Shown here one piece after another: positions 7,126 through 16,775 of a stretch of DNA of 64,000 nucleotides; position 1 is the stretch's first letter, and the number at the start of each line of letters is the position of its first letter. Source of the stretch: Oscillospiraceae bacterium (GTDB lineage Bacteria; Bacillota; Clostridia; Oscillospirales; Ruminococcaceae); the NCBI GenBank assembly GCA_017465665.1, contig JAFTVU010000030.1, forward strand, positions 1 through 64,000, written 5' to 3'. Position numbers and translations under genes: made by a program. Under the pieces are notes generated by a model. The model was not told the DNA's origin, did not search any database, and saw only the letters and a list, made by a program, of their open reading frames with translations.

Positions 7126-8649
7126 ATGAAAAGAACGAAGCTTATAGCTGCTGTTCTCTCGGCTGTTGCGATCTGCTCGCTTACAGCCTGTGAGGATAAC
7201 AGTACTTCTTACAGCAGCATAATATCTGGCGAAGCTGCAAATGTCATAACTGAAGAAATAACACAAACCGATACTGATATTGAACATACAACAGCTCAGC
7301 CTGATCCCGATGACGATATTGCTCGTACAGACGATATCATTCTACCTGTGAGCGATATTCTTTTTTCTGACAGCTTTGACTATGACGGAGACAAAAAGGA
7401 CGAAAAAATCATTTTCCTGAATGCAGGCACAGATACAGACGGAAACACCGTAGTTGCTGTGCATTATTCCGAAGAAGATAACAGCCCTACTGAATTTGCA
7501 CGCTTTGAAATGAGTACAAGTCTGGTTTCGGATGGCTTTTTTGTGGAAACGATCGATCAACAGCGTATTACAGGCGCTGTCACGGAAATAGCCATGGGCG
7601 CAGGAATGCCTGCTGTGTGCTTCACTGTCGTAAACGAAACACCTCAGCAGATAGGTAAGGAGCTTACCTTTATTGACAGCAGCAAGCCGTTCCTTACATA
7701 TTCGGATTACGGACTTATGGTACGTCAATGCGGACCTGCGGCAGGAGTGAATAACCTCTACCCCTTGTACTGGAGCGGAGAGCTTCGCGTTTTCGATACT
7801 GCGCCTGTGGATATGAGCTTTGTTCATGAGGCTGACGTAAACGGTATCGTTGGCGATATCGAAAACGTAACCAACGCATTCGTCAGAACGAACGGACTGC
7901 TGCACATCAATTATATTGCAGATGACGATAGCATCAACAGCGTTACCTATATAATGGACGGCACGCAGATAAAGGAGCTGTATGACCCTGATATCCACGA
8001 CGAGCTTGGACGTTTTCTCTCATGCATGGAGGTAAAGCAGTTCGATAACCACAAGCTCGTTGCCGTTCCTGAGATAGTATACACTCAGCAGGAAATACAG
8101 ACGTTGCTTTCGGATTTCGGAGAGTTCTGCTATTCCTATGTAGACGGAAAGGCATTCAAGTCGGGCAGCGGATATGATACCTCAGATCTTATCACCGAAA
8201 CGATCTCCCGTGAGGACGGCAGCACCTACGAGGATATCTGGTACAGAGTAACGGATGAGGCTGTACCAGACTATAAGTCACTTATTGACATTGGGGCAAA
8301 CTGCTGCACTGATAATATGCTTGCTTCAGTACAATACATATTTGATCACCTCTATAAGGAGCAGGATGGTAAGCTGTATGTATGGCAGCACGCAGGCTCA
8401 AGCGGAAGTCTGCTGGGAACGGACTACGCCTATATCACCTCGGTCGAGCAGGACGGATGGTCGATCGTAGTACATATGAGCGCTTTTGGCAGCAAGGATA
8501 ACTGGGATACTGAGGTGGACTTCTCCGAAGCCTTTGAGGTGAAGCTCAGGCGTGAAGACGGCGTACTCAAGATCGACTCCTGCGGTATTCGTGAGCGAAG
8601 CTATCTCTCCTATGCTTACGACCCATCGTATGACAGCCCTCTGCAATAA
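7126..8649 (+). CDS. Lipoprotein of unknown function
   Basis: This 507-residue exported protein starts with the signal peptide MKRTKLIAAVLSAVAICSLT and a lipobox LTAC. An acidic, Asp/Thr-rich linker follows. FDYDGDKKDEKIIFL (about residues 84-98) is a D-x-D-G-D calcium-loop motif like that in lipoprotein 2568-4034, suggesting a related family, though overall identity looks low. The remainder alternates beta-strand-like segments with aromatic and acidic residues and ends SYAYDPSYDSPLQ. AAAGGAG precedes the ATG by 9 bases. I do not recognise a function; it is probably anchored on the outer face of the membrane. Confidence 0.85.
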   Translation: MKRTKLIAAVLSAVAICSLTACEDNSTSYSSIISGEAANVITEEITQTDTDIEHTTAQPDPDDDIARTDDIILPVSDILFSDSFDYDGDKKDEKIIFLNAGTDTDGNTVVAVHYSEEDNSPTEFARFEMSTSLVSDGFFVETIDQQRITGAVTEIAMGAGMPAVCFTVVNETPQQIGKELTFIDSSKPFLTYSDYGLMVRQCGPAAGVNNLYPLYWSGELRVFDTAPVDMSFVHEADVNGIVGDIENVTNAFVRTNGLLHINYIADDDSINSVTYIMDGTQIKELYDPDIHDELGRFLSCMEVKQFDNHKLVAVPEIVYTQQEIQTLLSDFGEFCYSYVDGKAFKSGSGYDTSDLITETISREDGSTYEDIWYRVTDEAVPDYKSLIDIGANCCTDNMLASVQYIFDHLYKEQDGKLYVWQHAGSSGSLLGTDYAYITSVEQDGWSIVVHMSAFGSKDNWDTEVDFSEAFEVKLRREDGVLKIDSCGIRERSYLSYAYDPSYDSPLQ

Positions 8650-8657
8650 GTCACATT

Positions 8658-8703
8658 CACCAAATTTATACCATATACACAGAAAAACATTTGTGTATTG
8701 GTG
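8658..8703 (+). other. Bulged hairpin between lipoprotein and glnN promoter
   Basis: The right arm TGTGTATTGGTG (8692-8703) pairs with ATACACA (8675-8681) and CACCAA (8658-8663), with an 11-nt bulge between the left half-arms. No T-run follows, so termination is doubtful. It ends 4 bp before the glnN -35 box. Confidence 0.45.
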
Positions 8704-8707
8704 CAGA

Positions 8708-8736
8708 TTGACAAAATAGGCTTTTTTGCATATAAT
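8708..8736 (+). promoter_or_regulatory. glnN promoter
   Basis: TTGACA (8708-8713), 17 bp, TATAAT (8731-8736): full consensus at ideal spacing. Confidence 0.95.
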
Positions 8737-8742
8737 AGAATA

Positions 8743-8822
8743 GTAGAAACAACGGCGTTTCACTCGGGGTATAGGTGTACCCTCGGCGGAGCGCCTTTAC
8801 TATTTTTTCTGCGGAGGTAATT
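8743..8822 (+). promoter_or_regulatory. Structured glnN leader, unassigned
   Basis: The 80-nt leader folds by eye into GGCG (8754-8757) paired with CGCC (8791-8794), enclosing a hairpin GGGTA-TAGGTG-TACCC with a six-base loop. A C/T-rich stretch with seven Ts and the ribosome binding site GGAGG follow. It does not match the glutamine aptamers I know, and no terminator is seen. A protein- or RNA-binding control element is possible. Confidence 0.45.
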
Positions 8823-10913
8823 ATGTCAGATAATTTCAACGTAATGGAGCAGTTCGGCATCGATGTTTTCAATGAGAACACCATGCGACAGCGTCTGCCC
8901 AAGATAATATACAAGCAGCTCAAGCAGACCATTGACGAGGCCAAGGAGCTGGACAGCAGCATTGCAGACGTAGTTGCAAGCGCTATAAAGGACTGGGCTA
9001 TCGAAAAGGGCGCTACGCACTTCACCCACTGGTTTCAGCCTATGACAGGCATCACTGCCGAAAAGCATGACAGCTTCATCACTCCCATAGGTGACGGCAC
9101 TGTCATCATGGAATTTTCGGGTAAGGAGCTCATCAAGGGCGAATCCGACGCTTCCTCTTTCCCCTCAGGCGGTCTGAGAGCTACCTTTGAAGCAAGAGGC
9201 TACACCGCATGGGATCCTACCTCCTATGCTTTCGTAAAGAACGGCTCGCTGTACATACCCACCGCGTTCTATTCCTACGGCGGCGAGGCGCTGGATAAGA
9301 AAACTCCCCTGCTGCGTTCAATGGATGCTGTATCCACACAGGCGCTGCGTATCCTCCGCCTTTTCGGCAACGATACGGTAAAAAGAGTAGTTCCCACCGT
9401 AGGCGCGGAGCAGGAATACTTCCTTGTTGACAAGAAGACATACGATAAGCGTAAGGATCTTATCTTCACAGGAAGAACTCTGTTCGGAGCGCCTGCACCC
9501 AAAGGTCAGGAGATGGACGATCACTACTACGGCTCCATCAAGGCGCGCGTTGCGGATTATATGAAAGATCTCGACGAGCACCTGTGGCGACTCGGTATAA
9601 CCTCCAAGACAAAGCACAATGAGGTCGCGCCTGCACAGCATGAGATGGCACCGCTTTTTGCGCCCTGCAATCTCTCCTGCGATCAGAACCAGCTCACCAT
9701 GGACATCATGAAAAAGGTCGCTCTGGAGCACGGACTTGTCTGCCTGCTTCACGAAAAGCCCTTTGCAGGTATAAACGGCTCAGGCAAGCACGATAACTGG
9801 TCTCTTTCCACCGATACGGGAAAGAATCTGCTGGATCCGGGTAAATCCCCTATGGATAACGCGCAGTTCCTGACTTTCCTTGCCGCTATCATCAAGGCAG
9901 TTGACGAGTACCCCGAGCTTCTGAGAATGGCTGTTGCAACAGCAGGTAACGATCACCGTCTGGGCGCTAACGAAGCGCCTCCCGCCATCGTTTCCATCTT
10001 CCTCGGCGAGGATCTGGAGGCTGTTATCGAGCACTTGATTGATGGCACGAATTACACTACACAAAGAGCAATGTTCAATGTTGGTGTTTCCTCACTGCCC
10101 AGCTTCCCCAAGGATTCCACCGACAGAAACCGTACCTCTCCCTTTGCATTCACAGGCAATAAATTTGAATTCAGAATGTGCGGCTCTTCGCTGAATATCG
10201 CAGGACCGAACACTGTACTCAACACTATCGTTGCAAACTCACTCAAGGAATTTGCGGATGAGCTTGAGGGCTGTGAGAACTTCACCGAGGCTCTGCATGA
10301 CCTGCTGGTACGCACCATCAAGGAGCACAAGCGTGTTATCTTCAACGGCAACGGCTACGGTAACGAATGGTGCGAGGAGGCGGAAAAGAGAGGTCTGCCC
10401 AACTTCAGATCCACTATCGACGCTATCCCTGCGCTCACATCTCCCAAGAGCATAAAGCTGTTCAAGAAGTTCGGTATCTACACAGAGGTAGAGCTTCACG
10501 CAAGAGCAGAGATACATCTCGAAAACTACTCAAAGGCTGTAAATATCGAGGCGCTGACCGCCGCTGATATGGCGCGTACAGAGATCCTCCCCGCAGTCAT
10601 GAAGTACACTGGCGAGATATGCTCTATCGCCGCAAGCAAAAAGGCAATAGGCATAGAGCCCTCCGTTGAGCTTGCACTTGCCGCAAAGCTGAATGATCTC
10701 ACCGTTTCCCTGAACGAGCGTCTGGAAGCACTCGGTGATGCAGTGGTAAAGGCACAGTGCACCGAGGAATCCTACGCAAAGGCTGTGGCATATCATAACT
10801 ATGTATTCCCCGCAATGCAGGAGCTTCGCGCCGTAGTTGACGAGCTGGAAACAAAGGTTGACGAAAAGTGCTGGCCCTACCCCACTTACGACGAACTTCT
10901 GTACAACATCTGA
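8823..10913 (+). CDS. glnN: Type III glutamine synthetase
   Basis: GSIII makes glutamine from glutamate, ammonia and ATP in the cytoplasm, as a large two-ring oligomer. The 696-residue length fits GSIII (about 700) rather than GSI (about 450). Signature stretches are THWFQPMTG (about 57-65), the FSGKELIKGESDASSFPSGG region, AGAEQEYFLVD-type VGAEQEYFLVD (glutamate-binding acidic residues), TKHNEVAPAQHE and GINGSGKHDNWS (glycine-rich and ATP regions), and NDHRLGANEAPPA. The ATG at 8823 follows GCGGAGG at 6 bases; the ORF opens 48 bases upstream inside the leader. The gene stands alone. In a rumen or gut organism it would be a main entry point for ammonia nitrogen. Confidence 0.97.
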   Translation: MSDNFNVMEQFGIDVFNENTMRQRLPKIIYKQLKQTIDEAKELDSSIADVVASAIKDWAIEKGATHFTHWFQPMTGITAEKHDSFITPIGDGTVIMEFSGKELIKGESDASSFPSGGLRATFEARGYTAWDPTSYAFVKNGSLYIPTAFYSYGGEALDKKTPLLRSMDAVSTQALRILRLFGNDTVKRVVPTVGAEQEYFLVDKKTYDKRKDLIFTGRTLFGAPAPKGQEMDDHYYGSIKARVADYMKDLDEHLWRLGITSKTKHNEVAPAQHEMAPLFAPCNLSCDQNQLTMDIMKKVALEHGLVCLLHEKPFAGINGSGKHDNWSLSTDTGKNLLDPGKSPMDNAQFLTFLAAIIKAVDEYPELLRMAVATAGNDHRLGANEAPPAIVSIFLGEDLEAVIEHLIDGTNYTTQRAMFNVGVSSLPSFPKDSTDRNRTSPFAFTGNKFEFRMCGSSLNIAGPNTVLNTIVANSLKEFADELEGCENFTEALHDLLVRTIKEHKRVIFNGNGYGNEWCEEAEKRGLPNFRSTIDAIPALTSPKSIKLFKKFGIYTEVELHARAEIHLENYSKAVNIEALTAADMARTEILPAVMKYTGEICSIAASKKAIGIEPSVELALAAKLNDLTVSLNERLEALGDAVVKAQCTEESYAKAVAYHNYVFPAMQELRAVVDELETKVDEKCWPYPTYDELLYNI

Positions 10914-10925
10914 TATACAACAAAG

Positions 10926-10961
10926 GACCTGAGAAATGAGCTTCTCAGGTCTTCCTTTTTT
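10926..10961 (+). terminator. glnN terminator
   Basis: GACCTGAGAA (10926-10935) pairs with TTCTCAGGTC (10943-10952), followed by TTCCTTTTTT. Confidence 0.92.
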
Positions 10962-10962
10962 A

Positions 10963-12596
10963 TCAACGCCTCAGATCAAGCTTTCTGACTGCATCTCTTA
11001 CTCTTAGCACAAAGCTCGGTGATACCGAAAGCTCGTCTATCCCCATACGCAGAAAAACCTCCGTAAGCGTTGTATCCGCGGCAAGCTCGCCGCATATACC
11101 TATCCACTTGCCGTTGCTGTGAGCACTTTCCGCCGCAAAGCGTATCAGGCGCAGCACCGCCTCATGGTGAGTATCACAAAAACGATCAAGCTTCGGATTC
11201 TGCCTGTCGCAGGCGAGTGTGTACTGTATGAGATCATTAGTTCCCACGCTGAAAAATCCACCATCGGGGCAAGCCTGTCGCTTATCAGAGCAGCCGCAGG
11301 CGTTTCTATCATGATACCAAGCTCTATATCATCTGAAAACTCAACGCCTGCGTCGGTAAGCTCCTGACGCACCTCGGCACATATCCCCAGTATCTCCTCC
11401 AGCTCCCATACGGATGCTATCATCGGGAACATTATACCGAGATTTCCGTATACAGAAGCCCTATACAGCGCCCTGAGCTGCGTTCTGAACATATCGGGGC
11501 GCGCAAGACAAAGCCTTATTGCACGAAGCCCCAGTGCAGGGTTTTCCTCCTTATCCAGCTTCAGATATTCCGCCTGCTTATCCGCCCCGATATCAAGAGT
11601 ACGGATGATGACCTTTTTAGCCGCCATGCTCTCCAATACCCGTTTGTAGACCTGAAGCTGCTCCTCCTCAGTGGGAAGCTGCTTGCTTTCAAGGTACATG
11701 AACTCGCTCCTGAACAGACCTATCCCACCTGCGTCATTGAGCAGTACTGCACCGATATTGTCAGCGCTGCCGATATTCGCAAAGATATTTATGCGCGTGC
11801 CGTCGATCGTTTCATTCTCCTTGCCCTTCAGCTTACGCAGCAGCTCTGCCTTTTCCGTTTCCTCACGCTGTCTGCGGCGATACTCGGTCAGCGTGATATC
11901 ATCGGGCGATACGATAAGCTCACCTGAAAAGCCATCCGCTACAGCCATATCTCCATCTTTTACAGCGGACAAGAAATCTTCACCCAGACCTATTATTGCA
12001 GGGATGTTCATGCTTCTTGCCAGTATAGCTGTATGTGAATTTGCCGAGCCGTATGCAGTTACAAAAGCAAGCACCTTATCCTTATCCAGAGATACCGTTT
12101 CACTGGGAGCAAGATCGTCTGCACATATTATCACAGGCTCATCGGAAGAGCTTTCCTGTGTATCCCCACCGCACAGGCAGGCGATTATCCTGTTTGAGAT
12201 ATCCCGTACATCAGCAGCCCTTGCCTGCATATAGCTGTCCTCCATCGCCTTGAACATCTCCGCAAAATTATCCGCTGTGACAGCCACAGCGTATTCCGCA
12301 TTTACTCCCTGTGAATTAATCATGCCTGTGATGGCTTCGTTGTAATCCTCATCCTCCACCATCATCATGTGTATCTCGAATATCTGCGCGTTAGCCTCGC
12401 CCACCTCTACGAGCGCCCTTTCATAAACCGCGCTCAGCTGCTCAATCGCCTGCTTTTTTGCAGCCTCAAGGCGCTTTATCTCAGCTGCGCTCTCATCGGT
12501 ACGCACTCTCTTGACGCGGATATCACGCCGCTTGTATACCTTTATCTTTCCCACGGCTACAGCGCCGTAAACTCCCTTGCCTTTATATCTTGTCAT
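10963..12596 (-). pseudogene. ptsI: PTS enzyme I (PEP-protein phosphotransferase), frameshifted
   Basis: Enzyme I passes phosphate from phosphoenolpyruvate to HPr. The first frame (12596 down to about 11257) encodes the swivelling domain with its active-site His in GSANSHTAILARSMNIPAI, then the PEP-binding barrel (DIGADKQAEYL, GLRAIRLCL, EDIELGIMIETPAAA). After PMVDF the frame is lost. The expected FSVGTNDLIQYTLACD and CGELA motifs continue in another frame from 11247 to 10963. Restoring one T to the minus-strand run of five Ts (plus-strand AAAAA, 11252-11256) gives a normal enzyme of about 545 residues. This is either a true single-base loss, a sequencing or assembly error in a homopolymer, or slippage. 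No ptsH or PTS permease lies nearby. Confidence 0.9.
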
Positions 12597-12876
12597 AATT
12601 CACCTCTGACCGCTATGCTGTGTTGTTTGATAGTACAACACTTATTATCCTTTCGGAATATCCGTTTATTCATCAGCGTGTTGCATCCTGTAAGGATATT
12701 GTTAAAAAAGCCGAAGATTTTTAATAATAACTGCGCTTTTTATGATATATGGCGAATTTTGTTTTTAAGCATTTTTTACCTGTCCGTACTATTGCAAACT
12801 CTAAGAAAAAAGTATATAATAGTATTTGTATAGATAGATTTTTTACCACCAACCAATTCTGACAGGTATGATATAA
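12597..12876. other. Divergent ptsI/rodA intergenic region
   Basis: This 280-bp AT-rich region holds the ptsI ribosome binding site (minus-strand AGAGGTG), an imperfect palindrome TGTTGT/ACAACA around 12621-12640 just upstream of ptsI, and the rodA promoter. I could not assign a clear ptsI promoter. Confidence 0.6.
12792..12820 (+). promoter_or_regulatory. rodA-galK promoter
   Basis: TTGCAA (12792-12797), 17 bp, TATAAT (12815-12820). Confidence 0.8.
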
Positions 12877-14016
12877 ATGAAAAAAATACTGAAATGGCTC
12901 GGACATTATTTCAGGAAGCTGGATAAGCTCCTGCTGCTGATCTGCGCCTCGATAACCGTATTTGATATCGTGATCGTCCGCTCGCTTTATCTGAATGGCA
13001 GGATCGCGGTAGACGATCTCAACACCCAGATATTCGCTGCGGTAATAGGCTTTTTTGCCGCAATCGTGATCGGAATGATAGATTACCGCCTGATGGCGAA
13101 GTTCTGGTACATCTATGCCCCTGCCGCACTGATATTGCAGCTTCTGCTGTTCACTCCGCTGGGAATAAAGCGAGATGACGACCTAGCATGGCTGGATCTC
13201 GGCTTCATGACCATCCAGCCTTCTGAAATTCTGAAGATAGCGTATATTCTCACATTAGCCGCGCATATAGCAAAGCTCGGGGATAAGATAAACAGCCTGC
13301 CGCGTCTGCTTTTACTGTGCGTTCACGGCTTCGGTCCGTTCCTGCTTGTACTGATACAGGGTGACGCAGGCTCGGCGCTGGTATTCCTGTTCATATTCCT
13401 GTGTATGCTGTTTGCCGCAGGTATATCGTGGAAATATATACTTGCTGCTGCCGTTGTTGCGCCCGCCGCCGTTTATGTGGGCTGGAACTATATCATGGCA
13501 GACCACCACCGAAACCGTTTTCTCATTCTGTTCGACGAGGAGATGCAGGAGGCGGAAAAGCTGGGCATTTATATGCAGCAGTACAATGCAAAGATAGCTA
13601 TGGGCTCAGGGCAGCTCAAAGGTCTTGGCTTCAACTCCGACAGCTACACCTACGTACCTGAGATCTATAACGACTTCATCTTCTCCTACATCGGTATGAC
13701 GCTTGGCTTCCTCGGCTGCATGGCAGTGGTTATAGCGCTTGCGGTGCTTTGCCTCAAGCTGCTGTCAAACGCAAGCTCCGCTCAGGATCTGATGGGCAAG
13801 ATGATATGTATCGGCGTTTTTGCTATGATAACGTTCCATTGTATCATAAATATCGGTGTAGTTATCGGCGTGCTGCCCGTTATCGGCATACCGCTGCCAT
13901 TCCTGAGTACTGGCGGTACCTCCATGATAATGATGTATGTAGCGATAGGCCCTGTGCTGAGTATCCCCACCCACAAGGAGAAAAAACGGCACATGTTCTA
14001 CGAAGAAAAGGACTAA
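12877..14016 (+). CDS. rodA: SEDS-family peptidoglycan glycosyltransferase RodA
   Basis: SEDS proteins polymerise lipid II into glycan strands together with a class B penicillin-binding protein, for wall elongation (RodA) or division (FtsW). The 379-residue protein has about ten membrane segments. Family motifs are FMTIQPSEILKIAYIL (about 110-125), IQGDAGSALVFLF (about 162-174, with the catalytic-type Asp), the large extracytoplasmic loop with PEIYNDFIFSYIG (about 263-275), and GIPLPFLSTGGTSMI (about 339-353). I favour RodA over FtsW from overall sequence and the absence of division genes nearby, but the two can be confused. The ribosome binding site is weak (ACAGGT). galK follows after 50 bp without a terminator. 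Confidence 0.85.
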   Translation: MKKILKWLGHYFRKLDKLLLLICASITVFDIVIVRSLYLNGRIAVDDLNTQIFAAVIGFFAAIVIGMIDYRLMAKFWYIYAPAALILQLLLFTPLGIKRDDDLAWLDLGFMTIQPSEILKIAYILTLAAHIAKLGDKINSLPRLLLLCVHGFGPFLLVLIQGDAGSALVFLFIFLCMLFAAGISWKYILAAAVVAPAAVYVGWNYIMADHHRNRFLILFDEEMQEAEKLGIYMQQYNAKIAMGSGQLKGLGFNSDSYTYVPEIYNDFIFSYIGMTLGFLGCMAVVIALAVLCLKLLSNASSAQDLMGKMICIGVFAMITFHCIINIGVVIGVLPVIGIPLPFLSTGGTSMIMMYVAIGPVLSIPTHKEKKRHMFYEEKD

Positions 14017-14066
14017 AGGGAAAGTTCCCACGAAATATATACACGACACAAGAAAGGATTCAAGCT

Positions 14067-15314
14067 ATGAAACCTATCATCTCCACATTAAAGGACATCT
14101 ACCCTGACAGCCAGCTTGCTGCCCAGAAGCAGCGCTATGAAAAGGCTGTACAGAGCTTCAGAGAATACTTCGGCAACGATGGCGAGGTACGCTTCTTCTC
14201 TGCTCCCGGCAGAACAGAGATCTGCGGAAACCACACAGACCACAACTGCGGCAAGGTATTTGCAGCCAGTGTAAACCTCGATATCATCGCAGTAGCTCAG
14301 CCTACAGACGATGACCGTATCACAATCAAATCCGAGGGCTTCCCTGAGGACAGCATCTCCATCAACGAGCTGGAAGTAGTAGAGGCTGAAAAGAACACCT
14401 CCGCTTCCCTTATCAGAGGCGTTGCTGCAAAGTTCAGACAGGAGGGCCACAGAATCGGCGGTTTCCGCTGCTACACCACCTCCGATGTAATGAAAGGCAG
14501 CGGACTTTCTTCTTCCGCAGCTTTTGAAGTGCTGGTAGGCACAGTGCTCTCACATATGTACAACGAGGGACAGATAAGCCCCGTTAAGATCGCACAGATC
14601 TCCCAGTATGCGGAGAATGTATACTTCGGCAAGCCCTCGGGTCTGATGGACCAGATGGCAAGCTCCGTTGGCGGCTTTATCGCAATTGATTTCAAGGACA
14701 CCACATCTCCTATAATCGAGTCTGTTCCCGCAGATTTCGAGAAGTTCGGACATGCCCTGTGCATCGTTGACGCAAAGGGCGATCATGCCGATCTCACACA
14801 TGAGTACGCTTCCATCCCCACAGAGATGAAGTCCATTGCAGAATATTTCGGCTGCAAGCACCTGCGTGAGATCGCAAAGGCTGACATTATGCTTAACATC
14901 AATCTCCTGCGTAACAAGTTCGGTGACAGAGCAGTGCTCCGCGCTATCCACTTCTATGATGAGAACGAGCGCGTAGGCAAGCTTGTGCACGCACTCAAGG
15001 CAGGCAATTTTGAGGACTTCCTCGGAAGCGTAAAGGAAAGCGGCGACAGCTCCTACAAATATCTCCAGAACATCTACGCAAACAGCGATGTTACACATCA
15101 GTGCCTCAGCATCGCACTGAACGTTGCAGAAAACTCCCTGCACCGTAAGGGTGCCTGCCGTGTTCACGGCGGAGGCTTTGCTGGTACTATCCAGGCATTC
15201 GTTCCTCTGGATGATCTGCAGCAGTTCAAGATGAACATTGAAAAGGTGTTCGGCGCAGGCTCCTGCCATGTGCTTTCAGTACGTCCTGTGGGCGGTACTG
15301 AGGTCGTGCTGTAA
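14067..15314 (+). CDS. galK: Galactokinase
   Basis: GalK phosphorylates galactose to galactose-1-phosphate, the first Leloir step. The 415-residue protein carries the GHMP-kinase marks: the galactokinase signature GRTEICGNHTDHNCGK (about 48-63), the ATP-binding loop GSGLSSSAAFE (about 143-153), GKPSGLMDQMAS (about 189-200) and the C-terminal RVHGGGFAGTIQAF. Start at 14067 follows GAAAGG; a longer ORF from 13749 overlaps rodA and is not credible. galT and galE are not adjacent. It would use galactose released by the GH2 and GH27 enzymes elsewhere in this window. Co-transcription with rodA is likely. Confidence 0.96.
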   Translation: MKPIISTLKDIYPDSQLAAQKQRYEKAVQSFREYFGNDGEVRFFSAPGRTEICGNHTDHNCGKVFAASVNLDIIAVAQPTDDDRITIKSEGFPEDSISINELEVVEAEKNTSASLIRGVAAKFRQEGHRIGGFRCYTTSDVMKGSGLSSSAAFEVLVGTVLSHMYNEGQISPVKIAQISQYAENVYFGKPSGLMDQMASSVGGFIAIDFKDTTSPIIESVPADFEKFGHALCIVDAKGDHADLTHEYASIPTEMKSIAEYFGCKHLREIAKADIMLNINLLRNKFGDRAVLRAIHFYDENERVGKLVHALKAGNFEDFLGSVKESGDSSYKYLQNIYANSDVTHQCLSIALNVAENSLHRKGACRVHGGGFAGTIQAFVPLDDLQQFKMNIEKVFGAGSCHVLSVRPVGGTEVVL

Positions 15315-15330
15315 AACATACCTAACACAA

Positions 15331-15358
15331 ATAACAAGGGCGGATATCACATCCGCCC
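15331..15358 (-). terminator. hflX terminator (possibly bidirectional with galK)
   Basis: GGGCGGAT (15338-15345) pairs with ATCCGCCC (15351-15358). Read on the minus strand it is followed by TTGTTATTTG, so it mainly serves hflX. Confidence 0.75.
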
Positions 15359-15368
15359 CTGTAATAAA

Positions 15369-16604
15369 TCATTCTGTTACCTGATATTCGCTCATCTGTT
15401 TGATATTGAGCTTATCGACCAGCGCGTCCACGAGTATTCCGTTTTCGGTGTACTCCTCAGAAAACACCTTTCCGTTCTCACGGATGACCGCTGTAAGTCC
15501 GCCCTTTGCATAGGGCAGCAGCAGCTTCATGCGCTTTGATGTTTCGGGTAGATTCTTTGCGATGACCTCCAGCAGCCTGTCGATACCCTGCGCTTTCAGT
15601 GCGCTTATCTTTACAGTGCTGTCGTTCTCGGGGATATTCTCCTCAAGTTTATCGCACTTATTGAGCACGGTCACTACAGGTATCTCAGCAGCGCCAAGGT
15701 CTGCAAGAGTCTTAAGTGTAACATCAGCTTTCTCTGCGGCTTCAGGATCTGAAGCATCACAGACATGGATGATGATATCCGCACATGCAGCCTCCTCAAG
15801 TGTTGATTTGAATGCCTCTACGAGATGGTGAGGCAGACGGCGGATAAGTCCTACTGTATCCACAAGCAGCAGATTTCTGCCATCAGGCAGCTCGATGGAT
15901 CGTGATGTAGGGTCAAGGGTAGCAAACAGCTTGTTCTCAGCCAGTACATCTGAACCTGTCAACAGGTTCAGCAGAGTGGATTTACCTGCGTTGGTATAGC
16001 CTACGATAGCACCTACCTGTACACTATCTTTCTTGCGGCGGTTTCTTGCGTAGCCACGTCGCTCCTCAAGCTCCTTAAGCTCAGCAGAGAGCTTATCGAT
16101 ACGGCGGCGGATGTGACGACGATCTGTTTCCAGCTGTGTTTCACCGGGGCCTCTTGTACCGATACCTCCACCAAGTCTTGAAAGTGACGCACCGATACCC
16201 ATAAGTCTCGGCAGACGATATCTGAGCTGTGCCAGCTCTACCTGCAGCTTACCCTCGCGTGATACCGCTCTTCCCGCAAAGATGTCAAGAATGAGCATCG
16301 TGCGGTCGATAACTCTGATATCGGTAACATCCTCAATGTTCCTTATCTGGGAGGCTGTAAGCTCGCAGTCAAATATGAGCAGCTCCGCACCAAGATTTGT
16401 GCAAAGCTCCTTTACCTCCTCCAGCTTGCCCTCGCCGATAACGGTGGCGCTTTCATACGCATCACGCTTCTGGATAACACGTGCAAGTTCCTGCGCTCCC
16501 GCAGTTGAAGCTAATTCGGCAAGCTCATCCATGGACGCGTCACAGTCATAATCACCTGTATCCGCGCCGACCAGTATTGCTTTTGTCAGTACTTTTTCTT
16601 CCAT
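15369..16604 (-). CDS. hflX: Ribosome-associated GTPase HflX
   Basis: HflX is a GTPase that binds the 50S subunit and splits or rescues stalled ribosomes. The 411-residue protein has the HflX N-terminal domain, the glycine-rich linker SRLGGGIGTRGPGETQLETDR in two parts (GGIGTRGPGE, then QLETDRR), and a G domain: G1 GYTNAGKSTL, G3 DTVGLI, G4 NKCDK, G5 SALKAQG. The ATG at 16604 follows AAGGAG at 7 bases; an ATG 48 bases upstream has no such site. Its promoter at 16708-16736 is divergent from nadB. Confidence 0.95.
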   Translation of the reverse strand: MEEKVLTKAILVGADTGDYDCDASMDELAELASTAGAQELARVIQKRDAYESATVIGEGKLEEVKELCTNLGAELLIFDCELTASQIRNIEDVTDIRVIDRTMLILDIFAGRAVSREGKLQVELAQLRYRLPRLMGIGASLSRLGGGIGTRGPGETQLETDRRHIRRRIDKLSAELKELEERRGYARNRRKKDSVQVGAIVGYTNAGKSTLLNLLTGSDVLAENKLFATLDPTSRSIELPDGRNLLLVDTVGLIRRLPHHLVEAFKSTLEEAACADIIIHVCDASDPEAAEKADVTLKTLADLGAAEIPVVTVLNKCDKLEENIPENDSTVKISALKAQGIDRLLEVIAKNLPETSKRMKLLLPYAKGGLTAVIRENGKVFSEEYTENGILVDALVDKLNIKQMSEYQVTE

Positions 16605-16707
16605 ATATACTCCTTTTTTAAACAGCCGATTACTGTAACGGAGTGTCGGCATCTTCCCTGCCCACGTGAGAATGACGGGCAGTAAGCCAGATTACACACA
16701 TACAAGT

Positions 16708-16736
16708 ATTATACAGATTTTTATCCCTTATGTCAA
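16708..16736 (-). promoter_or_regulatory. hflX promoter
   Basis: On the minus strand TTGACA (16731-16736), 17 bp, TATAAT (16708-16713). The about 96-nt leader holds a hairpin around 16656-16680 (CTGCCC/GGGCAG arms). Confidence 0.93.
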
Positions 16737-16775
16737 GGGTAATATAAAAACGGACTAGCTCCGAAAGAAAGGCTG

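Noticed and set aside
8743..8822. Known glutamine riboswitch or ANTAR hairpin pair upstream of glnN
   Set aside because: Conserved glnA-type aptamer blocks are missing. Only one hexaloop hairpin is seen, and its loop lacks A at position 1.
10963..11247. Independent small protein starting MGTNDL
   Set aside because: It is the C-terminal end of enzyme I separated by a one-base shift, not a separate gene.
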